Assembly (NCBI GenBank): GCA_034231615.1
Contig: CM067306.1
Coordinates: 46,010,094 to 46,074,093, forward strand
DNA length: 64,000 nt
Direction: 5' to 3'
From: Meghimatium bilineatum
Lineage: Eukaryota > Mollusca > Gastropoda > Stylommatophora > Philomycidae
The notes below the pieces were generated by a model that made no database searches, was not told the origin of the DNA, and saw only the letters and a program-made list of their open reading frames with translations. Position numbers and translations under genes: made by a program. This document shows positions 1 to 9,684 of the stretch, piece after piece; positions within the stretch are counted from its first letter, which is position 1, and each line of letters starts with the position of its first letter.

Positions 1-514
1 TCATACGTCAGAACACTGGCGGATACACACGAATTGGGTGTTCTGCAGTTTAGTACACCAAAACTCGTTGTATTCTGGCATATTAATCACAAATTCAATG
101 TACTGAAGCTTACTATACTAGAATTGAGTGTATTCTGGTCAATTACACATGATTTCGTTGTATTGCAGCTTAATACTTCAGAACACTGGTGTATTAAACA
201 CGAATTGGGAGTATTGCAGTTTAGTACGTCAGAAATCGTTGTATTCTGGCATATTACTCACAAATTCATTGTACTGAAGCTTACTACACTAGAATTGAAT
301 GTATTATGGTCAATTACACATGATTTCGTTGTATTGCAGCTTAATACTTCAGAACACTGGTGTATTAAACACGAATTGGGAGTATTGCAGTTTAGTACGC
401 CAAACTCGTTGTATTCTAGGATATTACTAACAAATTGGGTGCACTGAAACTTACTACACCACAATTCTGTGTTAGCTGATCACAAATATGGTATCTTGTA
501 GTTTACTTCGTCAG
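1..514 (+). repeat. Partial block at the left edge, ending in J2
   Basis: The window opens inside a block, so its size is unknown; at least three monomers are present. GAACACTGG anchors sit at 11, 181 and 352, and the closing J2 junction ends at 514. Its right part resembles the 3-monomer block 3185-3684 (offset 3170), including the GTATTATGGTCAATT D variant. No gene is present; the open frames here are repeat by-products. Confidence 0.9.
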
Positions 515-531
515 AACTGGCGTTAAACACG
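433..531 (+). repeat. Junction element, class J2 (exemplar of 20)
   Basis: Parts are C' 433-462, D' 463-490, E' 491-514 and F' 515-531. It differs from J1 by GTTAGCTGATCACAAATATG in D', by GTATCTTGTAGTTTACTTCG followed by TCAG in E', and by loss of the HindIII site in C' (GAAACTT). The preceding B unit usually has CTAGGATATTACTAAC and lacks one A before CTCG, which shifts the frame. Position of the G before AACTGG: 514, 3684, 6015, 8519, 11687, 15185, 17018, 19330, 22828, 24323, 30499, 37482, 38977, 43461, 47286, 53125, 55272, 56252, 58423, 62417. Those at 11687, 17018, 19330 and 30499 are hybrids with a J1 left part. The copy at 8519 reads GAACAGG, and the one at 24323 is preceded by CC instead of CA. 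Confidence 0.92.
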
Positions 532-1100
532 AATTGGGTGTATTGCAGTTTAGTACGTATGAACTCGTTGTATTCTGGCATATTACTCACAAATTTATTG
601 TACTGAAGCTTACTACACTAGAATTGAGTGTATACTGGCCTATTGCACATTATTTCGTTGTATTGCAGCTTAATACCAGAACACTGGCGTATTACACAAG
701 AATTGGCTGTATTGCAGTGTAGTACGCCAAAACTCGTTGTATTCTGGAATATTACTCACACATTCATTGTAGTGAAGCTTACTACACTAGAATTGAGTGT
801 ATACTGGCCTATTGCACATGATTTCGTTGTATTGCAGCTTAATACTTCAGAACACTGGCGTATCAAACACGAACTGGGAGTATTGCAATTTAGTACGCTA
901 AAACATTGTATTATGGCATATTAATCACAAATTCATTGTACTGAAGCTTACTACACTAGAATTGAGTGTATTCTGGCCTATTACACTTGATTTCGTTGTA
1001 GTGCAGCTTAAAACGTCAGAACACTGGCGTATTGCACACGAAATGGGTGTATTGCAGTTTAGTACACCAAAACTCGTTGCATTCTGGCAGATTACTCACT

Positions 1101-1199
1101 AATTTGGTGTACTGAAGCTTACTACACCACAACTCAGTGTTTGCTTGTCACAAATATGTTATGTTGTAGCTTACTTCGTTAGAACTGGCGTTACACACG
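1101..1199 (+). repeat. Junction element, class J1 (exemplar of 63)
   Basis: This is the divergent right half of a junction monomer: C' 1101-1130 (30 bp), D' 1131-1158 (28), E' 1159-1182 (24) and F' 1183-1199 (17). Key words are TTGCTTGTCACAAATATG and CTTACTTCGTTAG. Position of the G before AACTGGCG in J1 copies: 1182, 1850, 2516, 3184, 4847, 5515, 7351, 8019, 9684, 10352, 11020, 12508, 13502, 14685, 15683, 16351, 17669, 18663, 20151, 21145, 22328, 23994, 25487, 26323, 26993, 28329, 29832, 31320, 32314, 33152, 33973, 34968, 35806, 36476, 38648, 39970, 40806, 41476, 42295, 42963, 44112, 44780, 45789, 46457, 46957, 48449, 49115, 49785, 51121, 51957, 52625, 53778, 54446, 54943, 55923, 56751, 57925, 59077, 60413, 61249, 61917, 63070, 63738. 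Subtypes: ATGATATG at 23994, 26993, 28329, 38648, 41476, 46957, 49785, 59077; TACGTCGTT at 7351, 26323, 40806, 42295, 49115, 51957, 55923, 61249. Confidence 0.92.
1174..1190 (+). other. CENP-B-box-like 17-mer in the junction element (exemplar)
   Basis: CTTCGTTAGAACTGGCG spans the E'/F' boundary of J1. Against the human CENP-B box (YTTCGTTGGAAACGGGA) it matches 12 of 17 positions. Of the nine core positions (TTCG, A, CGGG) it matches seven; the mismatches are at core positions 13 and 16. Most J1 and J3 copies carry the same word. J2 has CTTCGTCAGAACTGGCG (11 of 17; same core score, example 506-522). Copies near 7351, 26323 and 40806 have CGTCG in place of CTTCG, and 4009 has TTTG. The resemblance is seen; function is speculation, and chance similarity is quite possible. 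Confidence 0.3.
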
Positions 1200-3104
1200 A
1201 ATTGAGTGTATTGCAGTTTAGTACGTCAGAACTCGTTGTATTCTGGCATATTACTCACAAATTCATTATACTGAAGCTTACTACACTAGAATTGAGTATA
1301 TTCTGGCCCATTACACATGATTTCGTTGTATTGCAGCTTCATACGTCAGAACACTGGCGGATACACACGAATTGGGTGTTCTGCAGTTTAGTACACCAAA
1401 ACTCGTTGTATTCTGGCATATTAATCACAAATTCAATGTACTGAAGCTTACTATACTAGAATTGAGTGTATACTGGCCTATTGCACATGATTTCGTTGTA
1501 TTGCAGCTTAATACTTCAGAACACTGGCGTATTAAACACGAACGTGGAGTATTGCAATTTAGTACACTAAAACTCATTGTATTATGGCATATTAATCACA
1601 AATTCATTGTACTGAAGCTTACACTAGAATTGAGTGTATTCTGGCCTATTACACTTGATTTCGTTGTAGTGCAGCTTAAAACGTCAGAACACTGGCGTAT
1701 TGCACACGAATTGCATGTATTGCAGTTTAGTACACCAAAACTCGTTGCATTCTGGCAGATTACTCACTAATTGGGTGTACTGAAGCTTACTACACCACAA
1801 CTCAGTGTTTGCTTTTCACAAATATGTTATGTTGTAGCTTACTTCGTTAGAACTGGCGTTACACACGAATTGAGTGTATTGCAGTTTAGGACGTCAGAAC
1901 TCGTTGTATTCTGGCATATTAATCACAAATTCATTGTACTGAAGCTTACTACACTAGAATTGAGTATATTCTGGCCCATTACACATGATTTCGTTGTATT
2001 GCAGCTTCATACGTCAGAACACTGGCGTATACACACGAATTGGGTGTTCTGCAGTTTAGTACACCAAAACTCGTTGTATTCTGGCATATTAATCACAAAT
2101 TCAATGTACTGAAGCTTACTACACTAGAATTGAGTGTATACTGGCCTATTGCACATGATTTCGTTGTATTGCAGCTTAATACTTCAGAACACTGGCGTAT
2201 TAAACACGAACGGAGCATTGCAATTTAGTACGCTAAAACTCATTGTATTATGGCATATTAATCACAAATTCATTGTACTGAAGCTTACACTAGAATTGAG
2301 TGTATTCTGGCCTATTACACTTGATTTCGTTGTAGTGCAGCTTAAAACGTCAGAACACTGGCGTATTGCACACGAATTGGGTGTATTGCAGTTTAGTACA
2401 CCAAAACTCGTTGCATTCTGGCAGATTACTCACTAATTTGGTGTACTGAAGCTTACTACACCACAATTCAGTGTTTGCTTGTCACAAATATGTTATGTTG
2501 TAGCTTACTTCGTTAGAACTGGCGTTACACACGAATTGAGTGTATTGCAGTTTAGGACGTCAGAACTCGTTGTATTCTGGCATATTACTCACAAATTCAT
2601 TGTACTGAAGCTTACTACACTAGAATTGAGTATATTCTGGCCCATTACACATGATTTCGTTGTATTGCAGCTTAATACTTCAGAACACTGGCGTATTAAA
2701 CACGAATTGGGAGTATTGCAGTTTAGTACGCCAAAACTCGTTGTATTCTGGCATATTAATCACAAATTCATTGCACTGAAGCTTACTACACTAGAATTGA
2801 GTGTATACTGGCCTATTGCGCATGATTTCGTTGTATTGCAGCTTAATACGTCAGAAAACTGGCGCATCACATACTAATTGGGTGTATTCCAGTTTAGTAC
2901 GCCTAAACTCGTTGTATTCTGGCATATTACTCACAAATTCATTGTAAAGCTTACTACACTAGAATTGAGTATATTCTGGCCCATTACACATGATTTCGTT
3001 GTATTGCAGCTTCATACGTCAGAACACTGGAGTATACACACGAATTGGGTGTACTGCAGTTTAGTACACCAAAAATCGTTGTATTCTGGCATATTACTCA
3101 CTAA

Positions 3105-3133
3105 TTTGGTGTACTGAAGCTTACTACACCAAA
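3105..3133. other. 9-bp dyad around a HindIII site in a J1 element
   Basis: TTTGGTGTA, an 11-bp loop CTGAAGCTTAC, then TACACCAAA: the arms are perfect reverse complements. It is the C'/D' part of J1 junctions followed by AAAACTAAG (for example those ending at 3184, 5515, 8019, 52625, 54943 and 61917). J1 copies with ACACCACAAC instead keep only a 7-bp arm (TGGTGTA/TACACCA). Such dyads could extrude as cruciforms; this is inference. Confidence 0.75.
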
Positions 3134-3684
3134 ACTAAGTGTTTGCTTGTCACAAATATGGTATGTTGTAGCTTACTTCGTTAGAACTGGCGTTACACAC
3201 GAATTGAGTGTATTGCAGTTTAGTACGTCAGAACTCGTTGTATTCTGGCATATTACTCACAAATTCATTGTACTGAAGCTTACTACACTAGAATTGAATG
3301 TATTCTGGTCAATTACACATGATTTCGTTGTATTGCAGCTTAATACTTCAGAACACTGGTGTATTAAACACGAATTGGGAGTATTGCAGTTTAGTACGTC
3401 AGAACTCGTTGTATTCTGGCATATTACTCACAAATTCATTGTACTGAATCTTACTACACTAGAATTGAATGTATTATGGTCAATTACACATGATTTCGTT
3501 GTATTGCAGCTTAATACTTCAGAACACTGGTGTATTAAACACGAATTGGGAGTATTGCAGTTTAGTACGCCAAACTCGTTGTATTCTAGGATATTACTAA
3601 CAAATTGGGTGCACTGAAACTTACTACACCACAATTCTGTGTTAGCTGATCACAAATATGGTATCTTGTAGTTTACTTCGTCAG

Positions 3685-4009
3685 AACTGGCGTTAAACAC
3701 AAATTGGGTGTATTGCAGTTTAGTACGTATGAACTCGTTGTATTCTGGCATATTACTCACAAATTTATTGTACTGAAGCTTACTAGACTAGAATTGAGTG
3801 TATACTGGCCCATTACACATGATTTCGTTGTATTGCAGCTTAATACTTCAGAACACTGGCGTATTAAACACGAATTGGGAGTATTGCAGTTTACTACACC
3901 AACTCGTTGTATTGTGGCATATTACTCACTAATGTGGTGTACTGAAGATTACTACACCACAACATAGTTTGCTTGTCACAAATATGTATGTTGTTGCTTA
4001 CTTTGTTAG
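3685..4009 (+). repeat. J2-to-J3 dimer block, 325 bp (exemplar)
   Basis: This block runs from just after a J2 junction to the next J3 junction and holds two monomers. In 17 of the 20 J2 copies the next junction is a J3 at 323-325 bp. The exceptions are 514 (next is J1 at 668 bp), 15185 (J1 at 498) and 56252 (J1 at 499). The block ends with AATGTGGTGTACTGAAGATT and the J3 junction. It is the most stable combination in the array and behaves as a unit in duplications. Confidence 0.88.
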
Positions 4010-4026
4010 AACTGGCGTTACACACG
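3931..4026 (+). repeat. Junction element, class J3 (exemplar of 28)
   Basis: Parts are C' 3931-3960, D' 3961-3986 (26 bp), E' 3987-4009 (23 bp) and F' 4010-4026. Marks of the class are AATGTGGTGTACTGAAGATT in C' (HindIII site lost), a shortened D' and TATGTATGTTGT in E'. The next B unit usually has CTTAGTTG in place of CTCGTTG, a 1-bp insertion. Position of the G before AACTGG: 4009, 6340, 8844, 12012, 13173, 17343, 18334, 19655, 20816, 23153, 24646, 27488, 28652, 30824, 31985, 33477, 34639, 37807, 39300, 41971, 43786, 47611, 50280, 53450, 55597, 58748, 59572, 62742. The copy at 34639 reads ATGATATG like one J1 subtype, so it may be a small conversion. Confidence 0.92.
3933..3961. other. 9-bp dyad in a J3 element
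   Basis: TGTGGTGTA, an 11-bp loop CTGAAGATTAC, then TACACCACA: the arms are perfect. Spacing and position equal those of the J1 dyad, but outer arm bases differ on both sides (TT/AA pairs in J1, TG/CA pairs in J3), so pairing is kept with different sequence. The dyad recurs in most J3 elements. Confidence 0.75.
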
Positions 4027-7000
4027 AATTGAGTGTATTGCAGTTTAGTACGTCAGAACTTAGTTGTATTCTGGCATATTACTCACAAATTCATTGTACT
4101 GAAGCTTACTACACTAGAATTGAGTATATTCTGGCCCATTACACATGATTTCGTTGTATTGCAGCTTCATACGTCAGAACACTGGCGTATACACACGAAT
4201 TGGGTGTTCTGCAGTTTAGTACACCAAAACTCGTTGTATTCTGGCATATTAATCACAAATTCAATGTACTGAAGCTTACTATACTAGAATTGAGTGTATA
4301 CTGGCATATTGCACATGACTTCGTTGTATTGCAGCTTAATACCGGAACACTGGCGTATTACACAAGAATTGGCTGTATTGCAGTGTAGTACGCCAAAACT
4401 CGTTGTATTCTGGAATATTACTCACACATTCATTGTAGTGAAGCTTACTACACTAGAATTGAGTGTATACTGGCCTATTGCACATGATTTCGTTGTATTG
4501 CAGCTTAATACTTCAGAACACTGGCGTATTAAACACGAACTGGGAGTATTGCAATTTAGTACGCTAAAACTCATTGTATTATGGCATATTAATCACAAAT
4601 TCATTGTACTGAAGCTTACACTAGAATTGAGTGTATTCTGGCCTATTACACTTGATTTCGTTGTAGTGCAGCTTAAAACGTCAGAACACTGGCGTATTGC
4701 ACACGAATTGGGTGTATTGCAGTTTAGTACACCAAAACTCGTTGCATTCTGGCAGATTACTCACTAATTTGGTGTACTGAAGCTTACTACACCACAATTC
4801 AGTGTTTGCTTGTCACAAATATGTTATGTTGTAGCTTACTTCGTTAGAACTGGCGTTACACACGAATTGAGTGTATTGCAGTTTAGGACGTCAGAACTCG
4901 TTGTATTCTGGCATATTACTCACAAATTCATTGTACTGAAGCTTACTACACTAGAATTGAGTATATTCTGGCCCATTACACATGATTTCGTTGTATTGCA
5001 GCTTAATACTTCAGAACACTGGCGTATTAAACACGAATTGGGAGTATTGCAGTTTAGTACGCCAAAACTCGTTGTATTCTGGCATATTAATCACAAATTC
5101 ATTGCACTGAAGCTTACTACACTAGAATTGAGTGTATACTGGCCTATTGCGCATGATTTCGTTGTATTGCAGCTTAATACGTCAGAAAACTGGCGCATCA
5201 CATACTAATTGGGTGTATTCCAGTTTAGTACGCCTAAACTCGTTGTATTCTGGCATATTACTCACAAATTCATTGTAAAGCTTACTACACTAGAATTGAG
5301 TATATTCTGGCCCATTACACATGATTTCGTTGTATTGCAGCTTCATACGTCAGAACACTGGAGTATACACACGAATTGGGTGTACTGCAGTTTAGTACAC
5401 CAAAAATCGTTGTATTCTGGCATATTACTCACTAATTTGGTGTACTGAAGCTTACTACACCAAAACTAAGTGTTTGCTTGTCACAAATATGGTATGTTGT
5501 AGCTTACTTCGTTAGAACTGGCGTTACACACGAATTGAGTGTATTGCAGTTTAGTACGTCAGAACTCGTTGTATTCTGGCATATTACTCACAAATTCATT
5601 GTACTGAAGCTTACTACACTAGAATTGAATGTATTCTGGTCAATTACACATGATTTCGTTGTATTGCAGCTTAATACTTCAGAACACTGGTGTATTAAAC
5701 ACGAATTGGGAGTATTGCAGTTTAGTACGTCAGAACTCGTTGTATTCTGGCATATTACTCACAAATTCATTGTACTGAAGCTTACTACACTAGAATTGAA
5801 TGTATTATGGTCAATTACACATGATTTCGTTGTATTGCAGCTTAATACTTCAGAACACTGGTGTATTAAACACGAATTGGGAGTATTGCAGTTTAGTACG
5901 CCAAAATCGTTGTATTCTAGGATATTACTAACAAATTGGGTGCACTGAAACTTACTACACCACAATTCTGTGTTAGCTGATCACAAATATGGTATCTTGT
6001 AGTTTACTTCGTCAGAACTGGCGTTAAACACGAATTGGGTGTATTGCAGTTTAGTACGTATGAACTCGTTGTATTCTGGCATATTACTCACAAATTTATT
6101 GTACTGAAGCTTACTAGACTAGAATTGAGTGTATACTGGCCCATTACACATGATTTCGTTGTATTGCAGCTTAATACTTCAGAACACTGGCGTATTAAAC
6201 ACGAATTGGGAGTATTGCAGTTTACTACACCAACTCGTTGTATTGTGGCATATTACTCACTAATGTGGTGTACTGAAGATTACTACACCACAACATAGTT
6301 TGCTTGTCACAAATATGTATGTTGTTGCTTACTTTGTTAGAACTGGCGTTACACACGAATTGAGTGTATTGCAGTTTAGTACGTCAGAACTTAGTTGTAT
6401 TCTGGCATATTACTCACAAATTCATTGTACTGAAGCTTACTACACTAGAATTGAGTATATTCTGGCCCATTACACATGATTTCGTTGTATTGCAGCTTCA
6501 TACGTCAGAACACTGGCGTATACACACGAATTGGGTGTTCTGCAGTTTAGTACACCAAAACTCGTTGTATTCTGGCATATTAATCACAAATTCAATGTAC
6601 TGAAGCTTACTATACTAGAATTGAGTGTATACTGGCATATTGCACATGACTTCGTTGTATTGCAGCTTAATACCAGAACACTGGCGTATTACACAAGAAT
6701 TGGCTGTATTGCAGTGTAGTACGCCAAAACTCGTTGTATTCTGGAATATTACTCACACATTCATTGTAGTGAAGCTTACTACACTAGAATTGAGTGTATA
6801 CTGGCCTATTGCACATGATTTCTTTGTATTGCAGCTTATACGTCAGAACACTGGCGTATCACATAGGAATTTGGTGTATTCCAGTTTAGTACGGCAAACC
6901 TCGTTGTATTCTGGCATATTACTCACAAATTCATTGTACTGAAGCTTACTACACTAGAATTGAGTATATTCTGGCCCATTACACATGATTTCGTTGTATT

Positions 7001-7038
7001 GCAGCTTAATACGTCAGAACACTGGCGTATTACACACG

Positions 7039-7209
7039 AATTGGGTGTATTCCAGTTTAGTACGGCAAACCTCGTTGTATTCTGGCATATTACTCACAAA
7101 TTCATTGTACTGAAGCTTACTACACTAGAATTGAGTATATTCTGGCCCATTACACATGATTTCGTTGTATTGCAGCTTAATACGTCAGAACACTGGCGTA
7201 TTACACACG
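7039..7209 (+). repeat. Canonical 171-bp monomer (exemplar, sub-repeats A-F)
   Basis: This copy shows the full architecture. A is 7039-7068, B 7069-7098, C 7099-7128, D 7129-7158, E 7159-7188 (30 bp each) and F 7189-7209 (21 bp). The next monomer starts at 7210. Each 30-bp unit starts with a variant of AATT, AACT or ATTT, usually carries TGTA near positions 8-11, a CTGG or GCAG core near 14-17, and an A/C-rich end. This shows that the monomer itself arose from a 30-bp ancestor. Translated in one frame it gives a 57-residue unit with a 10-residue inner period, a trivial result of 30 and 171 being multiples of three. A common variant lacks one T in F (GTATACACACG instead of GTATTACACACG), giving 170 bp and shifting the frame. 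Confidence 0.95.
7189..7209 (+). repeat. Truncated 21-bp sub-repeat F of the monomer
   Basis: F reads AACACTGGCGTATTACACACG. Aligned to sub-repeat B, its start (AAC) and its second half (TGGC followed by an ATTAC-like end) match, while about 9 bp in the middle are absent. F is therefore best read as a 30-bp unit with an internal deletion, fixed before the monomer spread. The loss takes the monomer from 180 to 171 bp. In junction monomers F is shorter still (17 bp, AACTGGCGTTACACACG), with a further 4 bp missing. Confidence 0.8.
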
Positions 7210-7351
7210 AATTGGGTGTATTGCAGTTTAGTACACCAAAACTCGTTGTATTCTGGCATATTACTCACTAATTTGGTGTACTGAAGCTTACTACACCATA
7301 ACTCAGTGTTTGCTTGTCACAAATATGGTATGTTGTAGCTTACGTCGTTAG

Positions 7352-9684
7352 AACTGGCGTTACACACGAATTGAGTGTATTGCAGTTTAGTATGTCAGAA
7401 CTCGTTGTATTCTGGCATATTACTCACAAATTCATTGTACTGAAGCTTACTACACTAGAATTGAATGTATTCTGGTCAATTACACATGATTTCGTTGTAT
7501 TGCAGCTTAATACTTCAGAGCACTGGCGTATTAAACACGAATTGGGAGTATTGCAGTTTAGTACGCCAAAACTCGTTGTATTCTGGCATATTAATCACAA
7601 ATTCATTGCACTGAAGCTTACTACACTAGAATTGAGTGTATACTGGCCTATTGCGCATGATTTCGTTGTATTGCAGCTTAATACGTCAGAAAACTGGCGC
7701 ATCACATACTAATTGGGTGTATTCCAGTTTAGTACGCCTAAACTCGTTGTATTCTGGCATATTACTCACAAATTCATTGTAAAGCTTACTACACTAGAAT
7801 TGAGTATATTCTGGCCCATTACACATGATTTCGTTGTATTGCAGCTTCATACGTCAGAACACTGGAGTATACACACGAATTGGGTGTACTGCAGTTTAGT
7901 ACACCAAAAATCGTTGTATTCTGGCATATTACTCACTAATTTGGTGTACTGAAGCTTACTACACCAAAACTAAGTGTTTGCTTGTCACAAATATGGTATG
8001 TTGTAGCTTACTTCGTTAGAACTGGCGTTACACACGAATTGAGTGTATTGCAGTTTAGTACGTCAGAACTCGTTGTATTCTGGCATATTACTCACAAATT
8101 CATTGTACTGAAGCTTACTACACTAGAATTGAATGTATTCTGGTCAATTACACATGATTTCGTTGTATTGCAGCTTAATACTTCAGAACACTGGTGTATT
8201 AAACACGAATTGGGAGTATTGCAGTTTAGTACGTCAGAACTCGTTGTATTCTGGCATATTACTCACAAATTCATTGTACTGAAGCTTACTACACTAGAAT
8301 TGAATGTATTATGGTCAATTACACATGATTTCGTTGTATTGCAGCTTAATACTTCAGAACACTGGTGTATTAAACACGAATTGGGAGTATTGCAGTTTAG
8401 TACGCCAAACTCGTTGTATTCTAGGATATTACTAACAAATTGGGTGCACTGAAACTTACTACACCACAATTCTGTGTTAGCTGATCACAAATATGGTATC
8501 TTGTAGTTTACTTCGTCAGAACAGGCGTTACACACGAATTGGGTGTATTGCAGTTTAGTACGTATGAACTCGTTGTATTCTGGCATATTACTCACAAATT
8601 TATTGTACTGAAGCTTACTAGACTAGAATTGAGTGTATACTGGCCCATTACACATGATTTCGTTGTATTGCAGCTTAATACTTCAGAACACTGGCGTATT
8701 AAACACGAATTGGGAGTATTGCAGTTTACTACACCAACTCGTTGTATTGTGGCATATTACTCACTAATGTGGTGTACTGAACATTACTACACCACAACAC
8801 AGTTTGCTTGTCACAAATATGTATGTTGTAGCTTACTTCGTTAGAACTGGCGTTACACACGAATTGAGTGTATTGCAGTTTAGTACGTCAGAACTTAGTT
8901 GTATTCTGGCATATTACTCACAAATTCATTGTACTGAAGCTTACTACACTAGAATTGAGTATATTCTGGCCCATTACACATGATTTCGTTGTATTGCAGC
9001 TTCATACGTCAGAACACTGGCGTATACACACGAATTGGGTGTTCTGCAGTTTAGTACACCAAAACTCGTTGTATTCTGGCATATTAATCACAAATTCAAT
9101 GTACTGAAGCTTACTATACTAGAATTGAGTGTATACTGGCATAGTGCACATGACTTCGTTGTATTGCAGCTTAATACGTCAGAACACTGGCGTATTACAC
9201 AAGAATTGGCTGTATTGCAGTGTAGTACGCCAAAACTCGTTGTATTCTGGAATATTACTCACACATTCATTGTAGTGAAGCTTACTACACTAGAATTGAG
9301 TGTATACTGGCCTATTGCACATGATTTCGTTGTATTGCAGCTTAATACTTCAGAACACTGGCGTATTAAACACGAACTGGGAGTATTGCAATTTAGTACA
9401 CTAAAACTCATTGTATTATGGCATATTAATCACAAATTCATTGTACTGAAGCTTACACTAGAATTGAGTGTATTCTGGCCTATTACACTTGATTTCGTTG
9501 TAGTGCAGCTTAAAACGTCAGAACACTGGCGTATTGCACACGAATTGCATGTATTGCAGTTTAGTACACCAAAACTCGTTGCATTCTGGCAGATTACTCA
9601 CTAATTGGGTGTACTGAAGCTTACTACACCACAACTCAGTGTTTGCTTGTCACAAATATGTTATGTTGTAGCTTACTTCGTTAG
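7352..9684 (+). repeat. Higher-order unit, copy c (4-3-2-5, 2333 bp)
   Basis: Junctions at 8019, 8519, 8844 and 9684 give 668, 500, 325 and 840 bp, repeating the pattern of copies a and b (offset 4835 from copy a for the first four junctions). Local marks are GAACAGG at 8519 and GAACATTACTACACC in the J3 element, the latter also seen near 43721, 53387, 58683 and 62679. Confidence 0.88.

Larger units (their letters stand above)
515..2516 (+). repeat. Three tetramer blocks (668, 668, 666 bp)
   Basis: Junctions at 514, 1182, 1850 and 2516 bound three four-monomer blocks. The second and third (1183-1850, 1851-2516) are close relatives. The third lacks 2 bp near 2210, where a variant reads CGAACGGAGCATTG. 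A single T at about 1815 turns the usual GCTTGTCACA into GCTTTTCACA. The first block is more different: it contains ATACCAGAACACTGG and TGCAGTGTAGTACGCC monomers. Confidence 0.88.
2517..4847 (+). repeat. 14-monomer higher-order unit, copy a (4-3-2-5, 2331 bp)
   Basis: Junctions at 3184 (J1), 3684 (J2), 4009 (J3) and 4847 (J1) give block lengths 668, 500, 325 and 838. The next unit repeats this at an exact offset of 2331 bp until about 6820, showing a recent tandem duplication. The 500-bp block holds two consecutive monomers with a D variant reading GTCAATTACACATG. Confidence 0.9.
4848..7351 (+). repeat. Higher-order unit, copy b (4-3-2-6, 2504 bp)
   Basis: Junctions are at 5515, 6015, 6340 and 7351. 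The first three blocks equal those of copy a. The last block has six monomers instead of five (1011 against 838 bp). After about 6830 it changes to monomers with TTCCAGTTTAGTACGGCAAA, two of which stand in tandem with identical flanks (near 6872-7210). The unit therefore gained a monomer after or during duplication. Confidence 0.88.

Noticed and set aside
258..464. Recurrent minus-strand open frame of 68 codons (also at 3428, 5759, 8263, 24067, 38721, 43205, 47030, 52869, 55016, 55996, 58167, 62161)
   Set aside because: It is the antisense of the monomers before each J2 junction. It recurs only because that segment is duplicated.
7159..7188. Second CENP-B-like box in sub-repeat E (TTTCGTTGTATTGCAGC)
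   Set aside because: It shares TTCGTTG and the core A, but three of the four bases of the CGGG part differ, and it occurs in every monomer as part of the general 30-bp pattern.
6872..7210. GGAATTTGGTGTATTCCAG and TTGGGTGTATTCCAG as a separate satellite family
   Set aside because: These are A-unit variants (TTCCAG for TTGCAG, ACGGCAA for ACGTCAG) inside otherwise canonical monomers.
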